From Cucumis sativus (taxonomy: Eukaryota; Streptophyta; Magnoliopsida; Cucurbitales; Cucurbitaceae), in contig NC_026657.2 of assembly GCF_000004075.3 (NCBI RefSeq), positions 9,424,001 to 9,488,000 on the forward strand: a DNA stretch of 64,000 bases, written 5' to 3'. A program made the translations under genes and the position numbers. Position 1 is the stretch's first letter. The number at the start of each line of letters is the position of its first letter. The notes beneath the pieces are model-generated. The model was not told where the DNA came from and made no database searches. It was given only the letters and a program-made list of their open reading frames with translations. Positions 49,480 through 61,874 of this stretch are shown in pieces.

Positions 49480-51106
49480 TTACATTTTTCCATTCAATTC
49501 ATTGAGTAGCGGAAACATTTCAGGATATAGACTCTTTCTTATCTCCGCATATGCTTCACATTCCCATTTCCTGGTAGCTAACTTCTCCCCCATCGCCACC
49601 GCTGCCTCCATTAAGGCCTCCTCATTGTCGTGCACTGAGTCGACGATTCCCAACCCCGCTGCTGTTTCACCGTTGACCTTTCTTCCTGCCAGCAGCATGT
49701 CTCGACGGACTGAAACTGAACTGATCTTTGATCTCACCAATGCCGCAAAGTAATCCGGCATGGTTAAACCCAAGTCAATCTTGTCATAGGATATGAAGAG
49801 TGGATAGTGTCATTATTTTGCGATCACTTGTTTGAGTCTTATATAATTGGAAATATAAATAGTTTGCTTTTAGATGTATCTATGTATTTTGTTGAAATGA
49901 AAAAGAAAAAAAAATGTGTCTAACAACTCAAAAAGTTTAACAAACAATTTTTCTATCAAGATTATAATCCAATACGAGCTGGGTCATTTTAAGGTTAATT
50001 GATATGTTTAAGAAGTTTAGTATCAATTTTAACATATTCTTAACCAGAGCAGAACTCAAATTGGTAGAGTCATATGCACACAACTTGTTAAGTATCGAAT
50101 ATTCCACTTCCATCAGTTTTTTTATGTGGGTCATCTTGCTCAAAACTCAGAGCAAAAACATCAAACACTTAATGTTGCTTGAACTATTATTTTTAAGTCT
50201 AAAGCAACTATTACCTTTTGGGTGAATATGTTTTAAGTGTCACCTGTTATTTGGTTAAAAAAAGTCCTTAATAGTTGTACGAGTGACAAAGATGTTAGTT
50301 ATAGTTTACTTCACGCATTTGGCTGCTTGTGATTTGTTTCTTTTTGGTCAACTCATTAAAAATTGACAAACCTCTTGCACTTGCGCACCTTCAAAGTTGA
50401 TGATTAGCAGTCACACAGACTCTAAAAATTGAATTTCGTGGTTGTTAGAAAATCTCACATTAAAAAAAAAAATCAATAAAACTCACACATTACATTACAT
50501 GCATGATGTAAAAGGCTCTAACTCGAGTAACATAAATGATTAATTTTGATGCAGATTGGATTTCCATTTCACATACCATTTCAAAGGAAAACTGTCATGT
50601 ATCCATTGTGAATGGTAATTTGAAATGATATAATTGTGACCAGAAAACAATTTTGAAAACGATCTTTTCTGTAAAAGAGAATTTTCACCCAGAAAACTGA
50701 CCTCACTCATGTAAATGACACCTTTATCGCGTCTCATGAGAACGTAATCGTGGCAGAGGGCGAGAATGAAACCGGCGGCGGCGGCGTGGCCGGAGATAGC
50801 GGCGATGGTGGGCATGGGGAGAGAGAGAAGGGCGGCGACGATTGGCTTGAAAATGTGGACCATGTGGACTATGCGGTCTCTAGCGGCGGATTTGGAGGGG
50901 GCAGTTTGGGCCCAGGGAAGGTCGAAGCCGTTGGAGAAGAAACGGCCATGGGAAGTGGTGAGAAGGACAGAACCGCGAGTGGCTTGGGATTTGATTTGGG
51001 CAAGAAGGGAAATGAAGGTGGAAATGAAAGTTGGGCCAATCCAGTGCTCGTTGTCGCCGGTGAGGGTGAGAATGAACAGACTGCCACGCTTCTCTAGAGT
51101 GCACAT
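49480..51106 (-). CDS. Enoyl-CoA delta-isomerase-like gene with an intron and no PTS1 (ECI copy 4)
   Basis: Exons on the minus strand: 51106-50702 and 49779-49480; 234 residues if the 922-base interval is spliced (GAG|GTCAGT donor, CAAG|ATT acceptor, phase 0). N-terminal half MCTLEKRGSLFILTLTG, SHGRFFSNGFDLPW and SGHAAAAGFILALCHDY matches the sister copies; the C-terminal half resumes at IDLGLTMPDYF exactly where the others read VDLGLSLPDYF. Family members here are single-exon, so the interval is either a gained intron or an insertion that splits the gene. The tail reads NELNGKM and has no SKL-type peroxisome signal, although copies 1-3 all keep one. It may be cytosolic or non-functional. The start (51106) lies about 700 bases from the divergent RAD5B gene. 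Confidence 0.75.
49780..50701 (-). other. Interval interrupting ECI copy 4 (candidate gained intron)
   Basis: 922 bases, AT-rich, no open frame with family similarity. The minus-strand ends are GTCAGT...ACAAG. It splits the gene within MSE|(V/I)DLG. I found no terminal inverted repeats or clear target duplication by eye, so it is not assigned to a transposon family. Confidence 0.6.
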
Positions 51107-51808
51107 GTCGTCGGGGGGTGACGGTATTTTAGAAACAAAGTTATAAATAAAGAAGAGGGAGGGAGGAGAAAAGGGCACGCATTTCGAAATTGGCTCTTAG
51201 AAGATCAGTTGAGAACAAAGTAAAAATCGAACTTTATAGAATCATTAATTATTATGATTATGTTATGGATATGGTATATAAAATTGGTTGGTCAAAGAAT
51301 ATGGTTATTTGGGAATGAGCATTAATATTGGCGTGCCTAAAAGAGGAAAAACACAAAGCAACCTCACCTTAGATGGCAACTTTATGATAACAAGAAGTCC
51401 TAAGCCAATAAACAAGTAAAAAACAGTAATTACGGGTTAAAATGGTATGAAATAAAACAAAAAAACCAATGAATGTTGAAATAATTTGAGGATTTGTAAA
51501 ACCTTCGTTAGTTTTATAAATAATTATTTCCGTTTTTACCATTTTGCGGGTTCTTTTTCCCGCAAAATCTGTTTGGCGATTAGCACAGTAATCGGCGTTA
51601 TGGAGAGAAAAAGACCGCGAAATTGTGCATACAAATTCTGGCTGGCGCCAAATTCAACTCAACCTCTTCTACACAAAACCCTTCCCCTTTCCCTTTCACT
51701 CCACACAACTTCTAATGGTTTGACGATTTTCCACACTATGCAACTTTGTTAATCTTGATTACCCTCTTTTCCGGAATACCCAAAAGTTCTTTTTGCCTGA
51801 TTTTCAAC
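51107..51808. other. Divergent promoter region of ECI copy 4 and RAD5B
   Basis: About 700 bases between two oppositely transcribed start codons. The right part (51540-51800) is less AT-rich and probably the RAD5B leader. TTTCCCGC-like words near 51556-51566 (TTTTTCCCGCAAAA) resemble E2F sites, which would suit a DNA-repair gene; this is an inference from the string only. Confidence 0.45.
51555..51568 (+). promoter_or_regulatory. E2F-like motif upstream of RAD5B
   Basis: TTTTTCCCGCAAAA about 245 bases before the RAD5B ATG; the core TTTCCCGC is the plant E2F consensus. A GGCGCCAAAT word follows at about 51644-51653, also E2F-like. Function not shown. Confidence 0.5.
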
Positions 51809-54800
51809 ATGGAGGTAAACGCCATTCTAGAAGAGAAACTCAAAAAGATTCGATCTGTGGTCGGCCTTGACTTTCCGGATTCCTTTATTCATCGGACGTT
51901 GTCGAGAAACGGCGGTGACCCTGATGAGGCTATTAAGTACATTCTCGAAAACCCTGGGTTTTTGGCCAGGCCACTGTCTGTTGTACGGACTGTCACTAGC
52001 ACCGGTGCTCGAGTTTCGACACAGTTCATGCAGAAGGATTCTATGGAGTCGGAGGAGGTAGCGAAACCGACGGTACAAGTGAAGGAGGAACCGGGTTTAG
52101 GGCTCGAAGATAAAGGCATTGATAATTGGGGAGTAAGCTCGGATCGTTCAAAGGTCACTGGAACGTCGAAAATGACACTTGACGAGTTTCTTAAACCGAA
52201 TGCGATGAGCGATGAGGAGTATAGCAAGATCCTTAAGGAAATGGCGGCAGCGAAACCCAGTGCCAAGAATAATGTAAAGGAGGAACCAGTTGAGGCGATG
52301 GCGCAATCTGGTGCTGGTACAAATGCGAGGGTAAAAGAAGAACCAGATTTGGAGGTTAAGAACAGAGCATTTGCTAAAAAAGCAAGGTCGGAGACTGAAA
52401 ATTTTGCAATGTCGGTTTCAAGCAATACAAGTGGCATGCAAAGGAATGGGACCTTTTCTAATGATGGGAGGTGCAAGATTGAAGATGGGGATTTCCCTAT
52501 TGAGCCCGATTGGTTTTTGGTGGGAAGGACAGTGGTCACAGCCATGTCCACCACGAAAGGGAATAAATTAGCAGATAATGAAATTGTTAATTTTGCGTTT
52601 CCTTCTTCAAGTTCTAGATTCAATGCGCAATGGATTGTTCGCTTCTCAACTAAAAGAAGTGGAGAGGTATGTGATGAGAGTAGTTTGAATTTTAACCATT
52701 TCATTCTCATGGGGTTTCATTTCTTGTGCAATATATGTGCAATATGATATATCTTCAATGTGTTCTGATGTTAAATTTGTGCTGTGATCACTTTTAGATT
52801 GGTCGCCTACCAATGGAGTGGGCAAAATGTGTAGTTCCACTTGTCAACTCCCAGAAAGTTAAAATTCTTGGACGATGTATAGCTGCACCAGGAAACCTTC
52901 ACATAATGCAAGAGATCCTTCTATATGTTAGGTAGAGAATGTTAGTTTTTATTATCATTTTTTTATTGTGGGGCTTGGATTCTTAATGTAAGCTCAACTG
53001 GATTCAAAACAACTAATGGAATTAGTTGGTTATCTGTTTGGCAGCTTTTATATTCATAATTCAGTATTCTCAGACATTGATACAGTTACATGGAAGCTGG
53101 AGGCTACGCACATTGACTCTACAATTTATCCTCTTCTTACCCTTTTCAAATTACTGAAAATCACACCGTACCAGAAGGTTATCATTCACTAAAAGTTCTT
53201 GTTCATATGCACGTAATATAGTATGAGTTCTTCAGTTTTTATGTCGATTTTCTTACCCCATGTTCTGATCTTCCCAGGCTGAATTTACACCAGAAGAACT
53301 TGATTCAAGGAAGCGTCTGCTGAAGCTTGAAGTACGTTTCCAAGTTTTCAACTTACGTTTCATTATTTTGTTATTGAACTTTTTCTCTGTTTGTATGAAT
53401 GGTATAGTTTTCATTTCGGTGTGTGTAAGATAGGAGCAATAATGAGCATGATTGCTAATATTGAATTGATTCTTAACGTTCGCATAGTTACATTTTTCTA
53501 CTTTAATGAGAAAAAAAATCTCCAGCTTTAATGGATGGTTAAACAATTCAGTAAAACTCATGCATCATACCATCATCAGCCAACCATTTGGTAAGTACTG
53601 ACCTCATCTTTTAGGGTATGTACTGAAACATATATTAGACACTCTTTTTCGAGAAGCATAACTCTTTTCTGTTGACAGCAGCCTACATTGGAATAATAAT
53701 TGATTCTGTTTAATTAGGATGATCCAGATGAATCAACATCTATGCTACCTCTTGTGAAGCGAAGAAAGGGTTCCCAGCAATTTGCAGATCAAAACAAAGA
53801 TGACCAAACTCTTAATGAATCATCACTGACTAAGCTTGTTGGTGCAGTAGATATGTATAATCTGGATGTAAGTCACATCACTATCTAATTTTATAATTAT
53901 CCATCACACATGATGAGTAAGGTTTCCCTCTTTGTGCGTTACTTATTGGAGAGTGTTTATATGAATTTTTCAGGAAATGGAGCCTCCACCTACACTAACC
54001 TGTGATCTTAGGCCTTATCAAAAGCAAGCTCTATTCTGGATGTCTGAGTTGGAGAAGGGGATCGATGTTGAGAAGGCCGCACAAACCCTTCATCCATGCT
54101 GGTCAGCCTACCGTATCTGTGATGAGTAAGTATCTTTTACTAAAAGAAAAAGGAAAAGAAAAAAGGAACCCCTTGATTTTGGTGTCTCGTGTTTGGCACG
54201 GAATGAGATGAATTGTTTCCACTTTGTAGGAGAGCAACCTCAATCTATGTAAACATTTTCTCTGGGGAATCAACTACAAAATTCCCAACTGCAACACAGA
54301 TGGCAAGAGGAGGAGTAAGAATAACCCCATGATTGAAATTTGAATAACCTTATGGAACTTATTTCATTGATAGGCAGGTAGGATATAGTTGATATTGTGC
54401 TTAACTCATTGATACGTAAGTGTAGATTCTCGCGGATGCAATGGGGCTTGGAAAGACGGTTATGACAATTGCTCTTATACTTGCGAGGATGGGCAAAGGA
54501 TGCCCTGATAACCAAAAGTCCACAGTGAATAAGAAAGTAACCACAGAGAAAAAAAGTCAGAAATCCACGACTAAAGCAAGGGGTGGCACCCTTATTGTTT
54601 GTCCAATGGCTTTGCTGGGTCAATGGAAGGTACACATCCTCTGCAAGTTCATGATGTCCTTTTGTTTTACATTTAAAAGCATGATTAACTTTACACTTGG
54701 TGATGCTGAAAGGAAGTGGGTTGATCCTAGTAGTAATAACTATCAAACTGAACAATAAAATGCAATTGCATTTCTTAAACTTATGATTTAATCGAATTTT

Positions 54801-57494
54801 GCTACCACAGGAGGAACTTGAAATACATTCAGAGCCTGAAAGTATTTCCATATTTGTTCATTATGGTGGTGATAGAACTAACAACCCGGAGGTGCTATTA
54901 GGATATGATGTTGTATTGACAACGTATGGTGTCCTAACATCGGCCTATAAGAGTGTGAGTAATTGTTTATAAGCTAGTTTCAACTTTATAGTATACATGT
55001 TGACACTAGTCAATTCCTCTTATCTATTCTCCAATATTATTAACTTTTCTATCTGTTTTATGGTCCATTCACTTCTAATTCAGGATGGAGAGTTTAGTAT
55101 TTACCACAGAGTTGATTGGTACAGAGTTGTGTTAGATGAAGCCCATACAATTAAATCATCAAAGACACAAACTGCACAGGCTGCCTTTACACTGAACTCA
55201 TATTGTCGCTGGTGTCTTACTGGAACCCCCCTCCAGGTCCAATTCCCAACTTTTTTCCTACTACTTTGTCAATAACGTCCTCCTTGGGCATTATGTGGCT
55301 TCCGAAACAAATGATAAATAGTTTGTCTTTCATATTCGCTTTGCTCCATAAACTTGGCATCTCTTATTCAATCTTTTTAAGAGAGTAAAACGGAGAGTTC
55401 GAAGATAAGGATTATTTTATAATTTGTGGTCTAGCATCTTATTCAAAACCGTGTTTCTTTCTTGCTACAGAATAACCTGGAAGACCTTTTCAGCCTGTTA
55501 TGCTTCTTGCGAGTGGAACCGTGGTGCAATTGGGCATGGTACAAGATGGAAGTTTTAATTCTATCTTTTTCAGTACACCATATTTTAGTTTTAAGTTGGA
55601 TTGCTCATGCTGAATCTTCTATCCCCTCCTTGGCATTTTGGCTTTGGATAGGTGGAACAAGTTGATTCAAAGGCCTTATGAAAATGGTGATCCTAGAGGC
55701 TTGAGATTGATCAAGGCTATCCTGAGGCCACTCATGTTGAGGAGAACTAAAGATACAAACGATGCAAACGGAAGGTAGTTCTTACGTTCTTGCAACATTC
55801 TCACAATATAATGTTCCCTCCTGGATCTAAAGCATGTGACATTGAACTCATCTGATGCAGGCCTATTCTTGTTCTTCCTCCTACTGATATTCAAACCGTC
55901 ATGTGTGAACAGTCTGAGGCTGAACATGATTTTTATGATGCACTTTTTAAGAAATCAAAAGTAAGTTTTTGTTAGACTAGACTGCTCTTTTGTTATACTA
56001 AACTGAAGAAGCGAAGAGAAGAAGATCTAACACCTTATTCTTTTTCCCTGTTAATTTCACAAGTAGATTAGTGGCTCTCTTTTATCCTTAAACATGCTAC
56101 TCACTATCCCTTTATTTGAATCAACAGGTCCAGTTTGACCAGTTTGTAGCACAAGGAAAGGTTCTCCACAACTATGCAAACATCCTCGAGCTCTTGCTTC
56201 GACTTAGGCAGTGTTGCAACCACCCATTTCTTGTAATGAGGTTGGAATAGGCAAAAGGAAAAGAAAGAAAACAGAACACATGGTTTCTTTTCTTGTGAAA
56301 TTCTATTGCAAACAATTTGATACTTTTGGTTTGATAAATGCAGCCGAGGAGATTCACAACAATATGCCAACTTAAACAAGCTTGCAAGAAAGTTCCTTGA
56401 ATCCAACACTAATTCTACAACAATGGAGCAGGTTGCACCAACTCGAGCATATGTCGAAGATGTTGTCGAGTGCATTCGGCGAGGGGAAAACACTGAGTGT
56501 CCAATATGTTTGGAATTTGCTGACGATGCAGTGCTCACCCCATGTGCTCACAGGATGTGTAGGGAATGTCTCCTCTCGAGCTGGAGGACCCCCACATGTG
56601 GGTTCTGCCCAATTTGTAGGCAAATGCTGAGGAAAACTGAGCTCATAACATGTCCATCAGAAAGCCCTTTCCGTGTGGATGTTGAGAAGAACTGGAAGGA
56701 GTCTTCAAAAGTATCAAAACTGCTGGAATGCTTGGAGAGGATTAATCTGTTGGGTTCTGGTGAAAAGAGCATTGTTTTTAGCCAGTGGACTACGTTTTTT
56801 GATCTCTTAGAGATTCCCTTGAAGAGGAAAAGAATTGGATTCTTCAGATTTGATGGGAAGCTGTCGCAGAAACATAGGGAAAGAGTTCTAAAGGAGTTCA
56901 GTGAAAGCAAGGAGATAAAGGTATAATATGAAATTTACTACTCTGTTTTTAAGCCTTTTTATTTTCAAATTTCCAACTCCATTATTCCCTCTTCCAATTT
57001 TAGGTGATGCTGATTTCTCTAAAAGCTGGTGGGGTTGGATTGAATCTAACCGCAGCATCAAATGTCTTCATAATGGTAATTCATGTTAGACTCAAGTTAT
57101 TTTTTCTCCTGAGTCAATTGCATATTAAGTTTTGTACCATAATCTTAGGATCCATGGTGGAATCCCGCGGTTGAGGAACAAGCAATCATGAGGATTCATC
57201 GTATTGGTCAGAAGAGGAGAGTCCGAGTCAGAAGATTCATTGTCAAGGTCACACAAATCTTTCTTTCTTCTGTTGTATATAAAATTTGACGTCATAAAAG
57301 AAACCAAATCAAAGGTCAAAAGTCAAAACTTGTAATTTTGTTAAAAATGTGAAGTTGACCCACGTGGACAGGACACAGTGGAGGAACGCATGCAACAAGT
57401 TCAAGCCAGAAAGCAACGGATGATCGCCGGTGCACTCACTGACGAGGAAGTTAGAACGGCCAGAATTGAAGAGCTCAAGATGCTATTTAGATGA
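51809..57494 (+). CDS. RAD5B: DNA repair protein RAD5B-like (HIRAN, SNF2 ATPase, RING)
   Basis: Eighteen exons, 1113 residues: 51809-52666, 52798-52931, 53045-53177, 53278-53331, 53718-53867, 53974-54125, 54230-54314, 54426-54629, 54811-54954, 55084-55236, 55471-55538, 55652-55774, 55861-55960, 56128-56240, 56344-56920, 57004-57075, 57149-57247 and 57372-57494; all phases join. An N-terminal UBA-like segment (about 12-55) precedes an acidic linker with three VKEEP motifs (91-95, 156-160, 175-179), a HIRAN DNA-end-binding domain (about 230-370), Walker A DAMGLGKT (526-533), DEAH (656-659), a C3HC4 RING (C876-C915) embedded between the helicase lobes, and motif VI (IHRIGQ) in exon 17. This layout defines the RAD5/HLTF class of replication-stress and template-switch factors with E3 activity. 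Intact. An in-frame upstream ATG at 51746 would add 21 hydrophobic residues and is less likely. Confidence 0.93.
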
Positions 57495-58123
57495 ACATCA
57501 CTTGAGTTAATTTATTTAATGAAATCACTCGTAAATATTATCATTATTGCGATGGGCCTCTCTGTAAAAAAGCCCAATTTTTGTAAAGTCAGCAGCAGGT
57601 GTATGTCTTTAGGTTAGCTTGTTAATTTGGAAAACAAAAGGCCTCATTTTGTTGAAAGTCTTATTTTGATAAAGACATACAAATCGAATATTCCTATTTT
57701 TGAAGGAGGTGAGAATATTTAGCACAAAAAAAAGATTTAGTTAGAGATGAGACAGCGATTGGCCAACCATTGAATAATGCAATGAAAGGCGCTAAAGGTG
57801 GACCATACACGTGTACAAGATCAGTTACGTTTGAAATCTTCATAATTAACCAGCACCGAGTAAACAAATCCCATGTTTCCACGTGGAACGTGAAGATTTC
57901 AGGTGTCCGATATCCAAACCCAATAGAAGGCTTTCTTTTTTTAGAAGAGGAAGCAGTCAACGACATTGCCATCTCAACATTTGAATTTTGACCACTGACC
58001 CTTTTAACCAACCCTTAAATCTCCATTCCCAATTCTCACAATTCTCACTCCTCTCTAAACTTCTTCAACTCCTCTTGTGTTTACCCACTTGGATCTACCA
58101 CCCAAAAGAGGGGGCAAAAAAAA
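57495..58123. other. Intergenic: RAD5B 3' flank and promoter of the 58.1 kb gene
   Basis: 629 bases; RAD5B 3' UTR on the left, two CACGTG words on the right (separate entry). Confidence 0.5.
57808..57885 (+). promoter_or_regulatory. Two G-box (CACGTG) elements upstream of the small gene at 58.1 kb
   Basis: ACACGTGT at about 57807-57814 and CCACGTGG at 57879-57886, 240-315 bases before the ATG at 58124. CACGTG is bound by bZIP and bHLH factors and forms ABA-response elements. The pairing within 80 bases suggests stress or light control; inference only. Confidence 0.5.
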
Positions 58124-58420
58124 ATGTCCGATGCAGAGAGAAAAACTGCCACCACCGTTGCACCCACGAGGCTGCAGAGCCAGGCTCCGGCATCCATCGA
58201 GATAAAGCGGGCGCTGAATTGGAACGTGGCCATACCGTTGTTATCCCCTCTTGTATCACCTTCGTCTTGTGGGAATTCAGCTCCAGAGAAAATGTTGTCA
58301 ATGGCTGAGAATAATGCGAGGGAGGAAACCAAAGGGCTAACCTTTACCAAATGGCAGCACCCTGCGGCTCCATTTTATTATGAGCCTGTCCCAAGGGCTA
58401 ACCCCTTTGTGCCTGTGTGA
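58124..58420 (+). CDS. Small plant-specific protein, At4g14450-like
   Basis: Single exon of 98 residues beginning MSDAERKTATTVAPTRLQSQ and ending YEPVPRANPFVPV. It has a basic, Ser/Thr/Pro-rich N-terminus, a central RALNWNVAIPLLSPL segment, and a C-terminal FTKWQHPAAPFYYEP block. No transmembrane helix or enzymatic motif. It resembles the uncharacterised Arabidopsis protein At4g14450 (database label 'chloroplastic', which is a prediction). The neighbouring ECI cluster and AHL gene match the genes beside At4g14450, which supports the call. Function unknown. Confidence 0.75.
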   Translation: MSDAERKTATTVAPTRLQSQAPASIEIKRALNWNVAIPLLSPLVSPSSCGNSAPEKMLSMAENNAREETKGLTFTKWQHPAAPFYYEPVPRANPFVPV

Positions 58421-61400
58421 ATATTTCTTTTTCTTCTGTTTTTTTTAACAATTCTTGTTCTGCTCAATCCATGGAACAATTTGTATGTATAAAAGTTACA
58501 TCAATATTGAACTTTTCATCTCATAACTGTACACAAACCTATTTTCTGTTTATGTTTATTTACGTTCATTTTATTAATTCTTATATGCCTTTAACACATT
58601 TCATGAAAATTTGAGTAAATCTGTTTCAATTTTTCATTGAATTTAGATGAGAGGAATGTAATCATCCCATTGGCAATTTCATTATTAATTTTCTTGTGGG
58701 GGAAAAAAGAAGAAGAAGAAGAAAAGTGGAATTGTGATAAAGGAGTGGTTAGGGAACCGAAACCTCTGGTGGGACCTAATAATGACATAAGACAGCAAAG
58801 AAAGGGTTGAAATTGGAGTTTAGAGGATTAATTTTTCATTTGTGGGTCCCTCTCTTTCTTTCTTTTATCTCTTTTAACAATGACTACCCTAATTTAATTT
58901 TGTTTGGCTTAACTTAACCGATTAAGAATTAACTTCACTATGCTATTTCTTTTAATTAATAACAATAGTGTTGATAAATTATCAAATAGGGTCTCTTCTC
59001 TTCTAATGTTGTTCTTTCAATTAGGGTGAAGCATTCAATAATAACCCTAAATTAAATTCATGTGACACATTTTACTAACAAAAACTAGTTTTCTAAAACC
59101 ATTTTTCAGTTTTCAAAATCATTATTAAACTCATCCGTAAACGAGTTTTTACTTTTATAAGAAAATTAAGATTCTTTTATCAAATGTGAGGTCAAAAAAA
59201 TACAATTAATTAACCCATGACCTCCTGCATCAATCGAGGATGAACAACCATTGCACTTGATTTATCGATATACTATCTGTTTTTTTCTTCTTAAATTGCA
59301 AAATCTCTTCCCAATTAGCTCTAAGGTTTTGTTACCATTAGAAAATAATAAAATAGAAGTAGAGGACAAAGATTTATATTTTCATGATGGACAGTGGACA
59401 CATTTATATATAAAATGGACTTACTATTATTTTCTCTTTCGGACGGATTAAGACCATTAATGTTAGTGTTTGAAATTTTCTTGGGGGTGCTTGCAACTTG
59501 CAACTTGCAAGTGTAATTTATTTTTTAAAAGAAAAAAAAAAGGCCTTCTATTTTGTCCATTTGCCTTTGCCATTGCCATTTGGTATCAAAAGTCTAAGTT
59601 TCTAATCCTATTATGACATTAGCTTAATTTTATAACTTGCAAATAATATAATTAATAATCTTTCATTTTAATCTAATAGAGAGTGATTAACTCATGCTAG
59701 GCACATTTTAATAATCATATTAACTGCATTCTAATTTAACAATGTAAAATGACTTTTATTATACTTATTTGGAGAATTTTGTTATTTTATTATTATTGTT
59801 TTTTTTTACTACACAATTTTCATTTAAATAACCAGAAAAATGATTGACTTCCACTATTTTAAAAATATTAATCACGTCGACATATTAACCACTTGTAGTC
59901 TAAAAAATATTTAAAACTATATCAGCAGTTATTATTTGATATTGTATTAGAATTTAACGATGTAAAATGACATTTTTAATTTTAAAAAAACCTGTCTTAC
60001 TCTACAAGATTTTAATTTATATAACGTAATAAAAAAATATATCAATTAATTAAGTCGATTTTAAAAAGATAGTATTGAACTTAAAGTTGTCCTTTTTGTT
60101 ATTCATTTTGACTATATAAATCCTACAAACTGCAGAAACAATTTTCATTTTTTCTTTTGTTTTTTTAATTAAGAATTAAATTGTTAGTTCAACAAAAAAA
60201 ATTGAAAACAATTACAAAATTTTTAGAAGGAAACAAACATAAGTTTCAAACAAATAGAATTAAAAACAAAATTATTTTTAATGGAAACACTTGATAGGAT
60301 TCAAAAGTTGTGTTTGCCTTCTCATGACCATTTCTGATGGAGGGGAATTAGAGGTAGGTAAGTATATTTTAGTTTAATATTTGTTTAGTTGTTTAATTTG
60401 GATTAATTAGTTATTAACTTAGTTTAATTGGTATTTTTCAAAACCAATTAATTAATTAGTTACATTTTCTTGTGAGGCTATAAATAGCCGATTGAGAAGG
60501 TTGTAATTAGAAACTTTGTTCAATATTTCAATATATATATATAGAACTTTCGTTGTAATTTGAAACTTTTTGTTAATTTTAGAGATGAACTTTCACAACT
60601 ATCAACAATAGATTTTACCATGGACAGATTTGACTATGTTTATAATTCTTTACTTGATATACACCTTATAATTGTTATCTAAATGCTAAATATTCTAATT
60701 ACCTTAAAAAAGTAAGGGGTATTTCGATCACAAACTTAAACCGGGGTGGATTGGAAGTATTTATGAGACTCACTCAAATAATAAAGGAATTAATTTGTTA
60801 AAAAAAACGTGGTAGAAATTTAGTTCAATTAATATTTGTCGATACTTCAAATATTCCAACGATCGTTTTGGCCCTAAAGTATCTCGGTGGAAATTAACCG
60901 AGATTCATATATTTCATCTATTTTCCTTTAAAGATGTACCGTATTACTAAAGTTCTAATATAAGATTTAGGAATATTTAAAAAATTACTAAAATCTCAAT
61001 CTAATCATGTATCAAGAATGTTTAAAAAAAAATCGATGAGTTGGAAGTGTTTTGGACGTTCCTAGCAAAGATTCTAGCTAGCGACTATTAAATTATTCTC
61101 AAATCTGATATTCTTTCTTAAAAATTTATTATTTTGTCAAATATTATATCCGATTCTTACCCTACCTAAAAACTAAATTCTGATATAAAATTTGGTAACA
61201 TTCATATAACAAATCCATTTAAAGACTTAAAAATTACTTGATTTTGATATAAAACTCGTTAAAATTTTGATATTATATTTGATAAAAATAACCAAAATTT
61301 GATCAAAGTGAAACACTTGGAAAAAATATTCTCCACCGAGAATGTTCAAACTATTAAGTATAAAAGAAGATCAATCGAACAAGATTAGTTGAACGATTGG

Positions 61401-61747
61401 TTTAAAAATGTGCTAGTTTTGAAAAACAAGAAGGAACACACTCATTATGACAGACAATTCTCAACAATAAACTAAATCACAAATCAGGTGAGAAATTAAA
61501 CAGAAGACTTATTGTGTTTTACTAAAAGAATTTTTTTGACTTTATTATAAGAAAAAATGTATTTTCATGCATGTCAACTTCTTGTCATTTCTCCTTTTTC
61601 AAAAGAAAAAGAAAAAAGAAAAACGATTCTCATTATTTCTCTATTTATGGATTATATGCACACATATTTTAATATATTTCTTTTAATTTAGAAAGTGAGT
61701 TAGAAAAACTAGAGGATCTTTCTTTCTATATTAGATAAGATCTATCT

Positions 61748-61874
61748 TATCCTAATCCTAGAAGAGTTAAATTAAACCCATGGTCAAATTCTCTATAAAA
61801 ACATATTAATTATCCTAATTCTAGAAGAGTTAAATTAAACTCAACGTCAAATTCTCTATAAAAACATTTTAATT
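61748..61874. repeat. Two-unit direct repeat, about 63-base unit
   Basis: Units at about 61748-61810 and 61811-61874 share CTAGAAGAGTTAAATTAAAC and TCAAATTCTCTATAAAAACA with a few differences. Confidence 0.85.
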
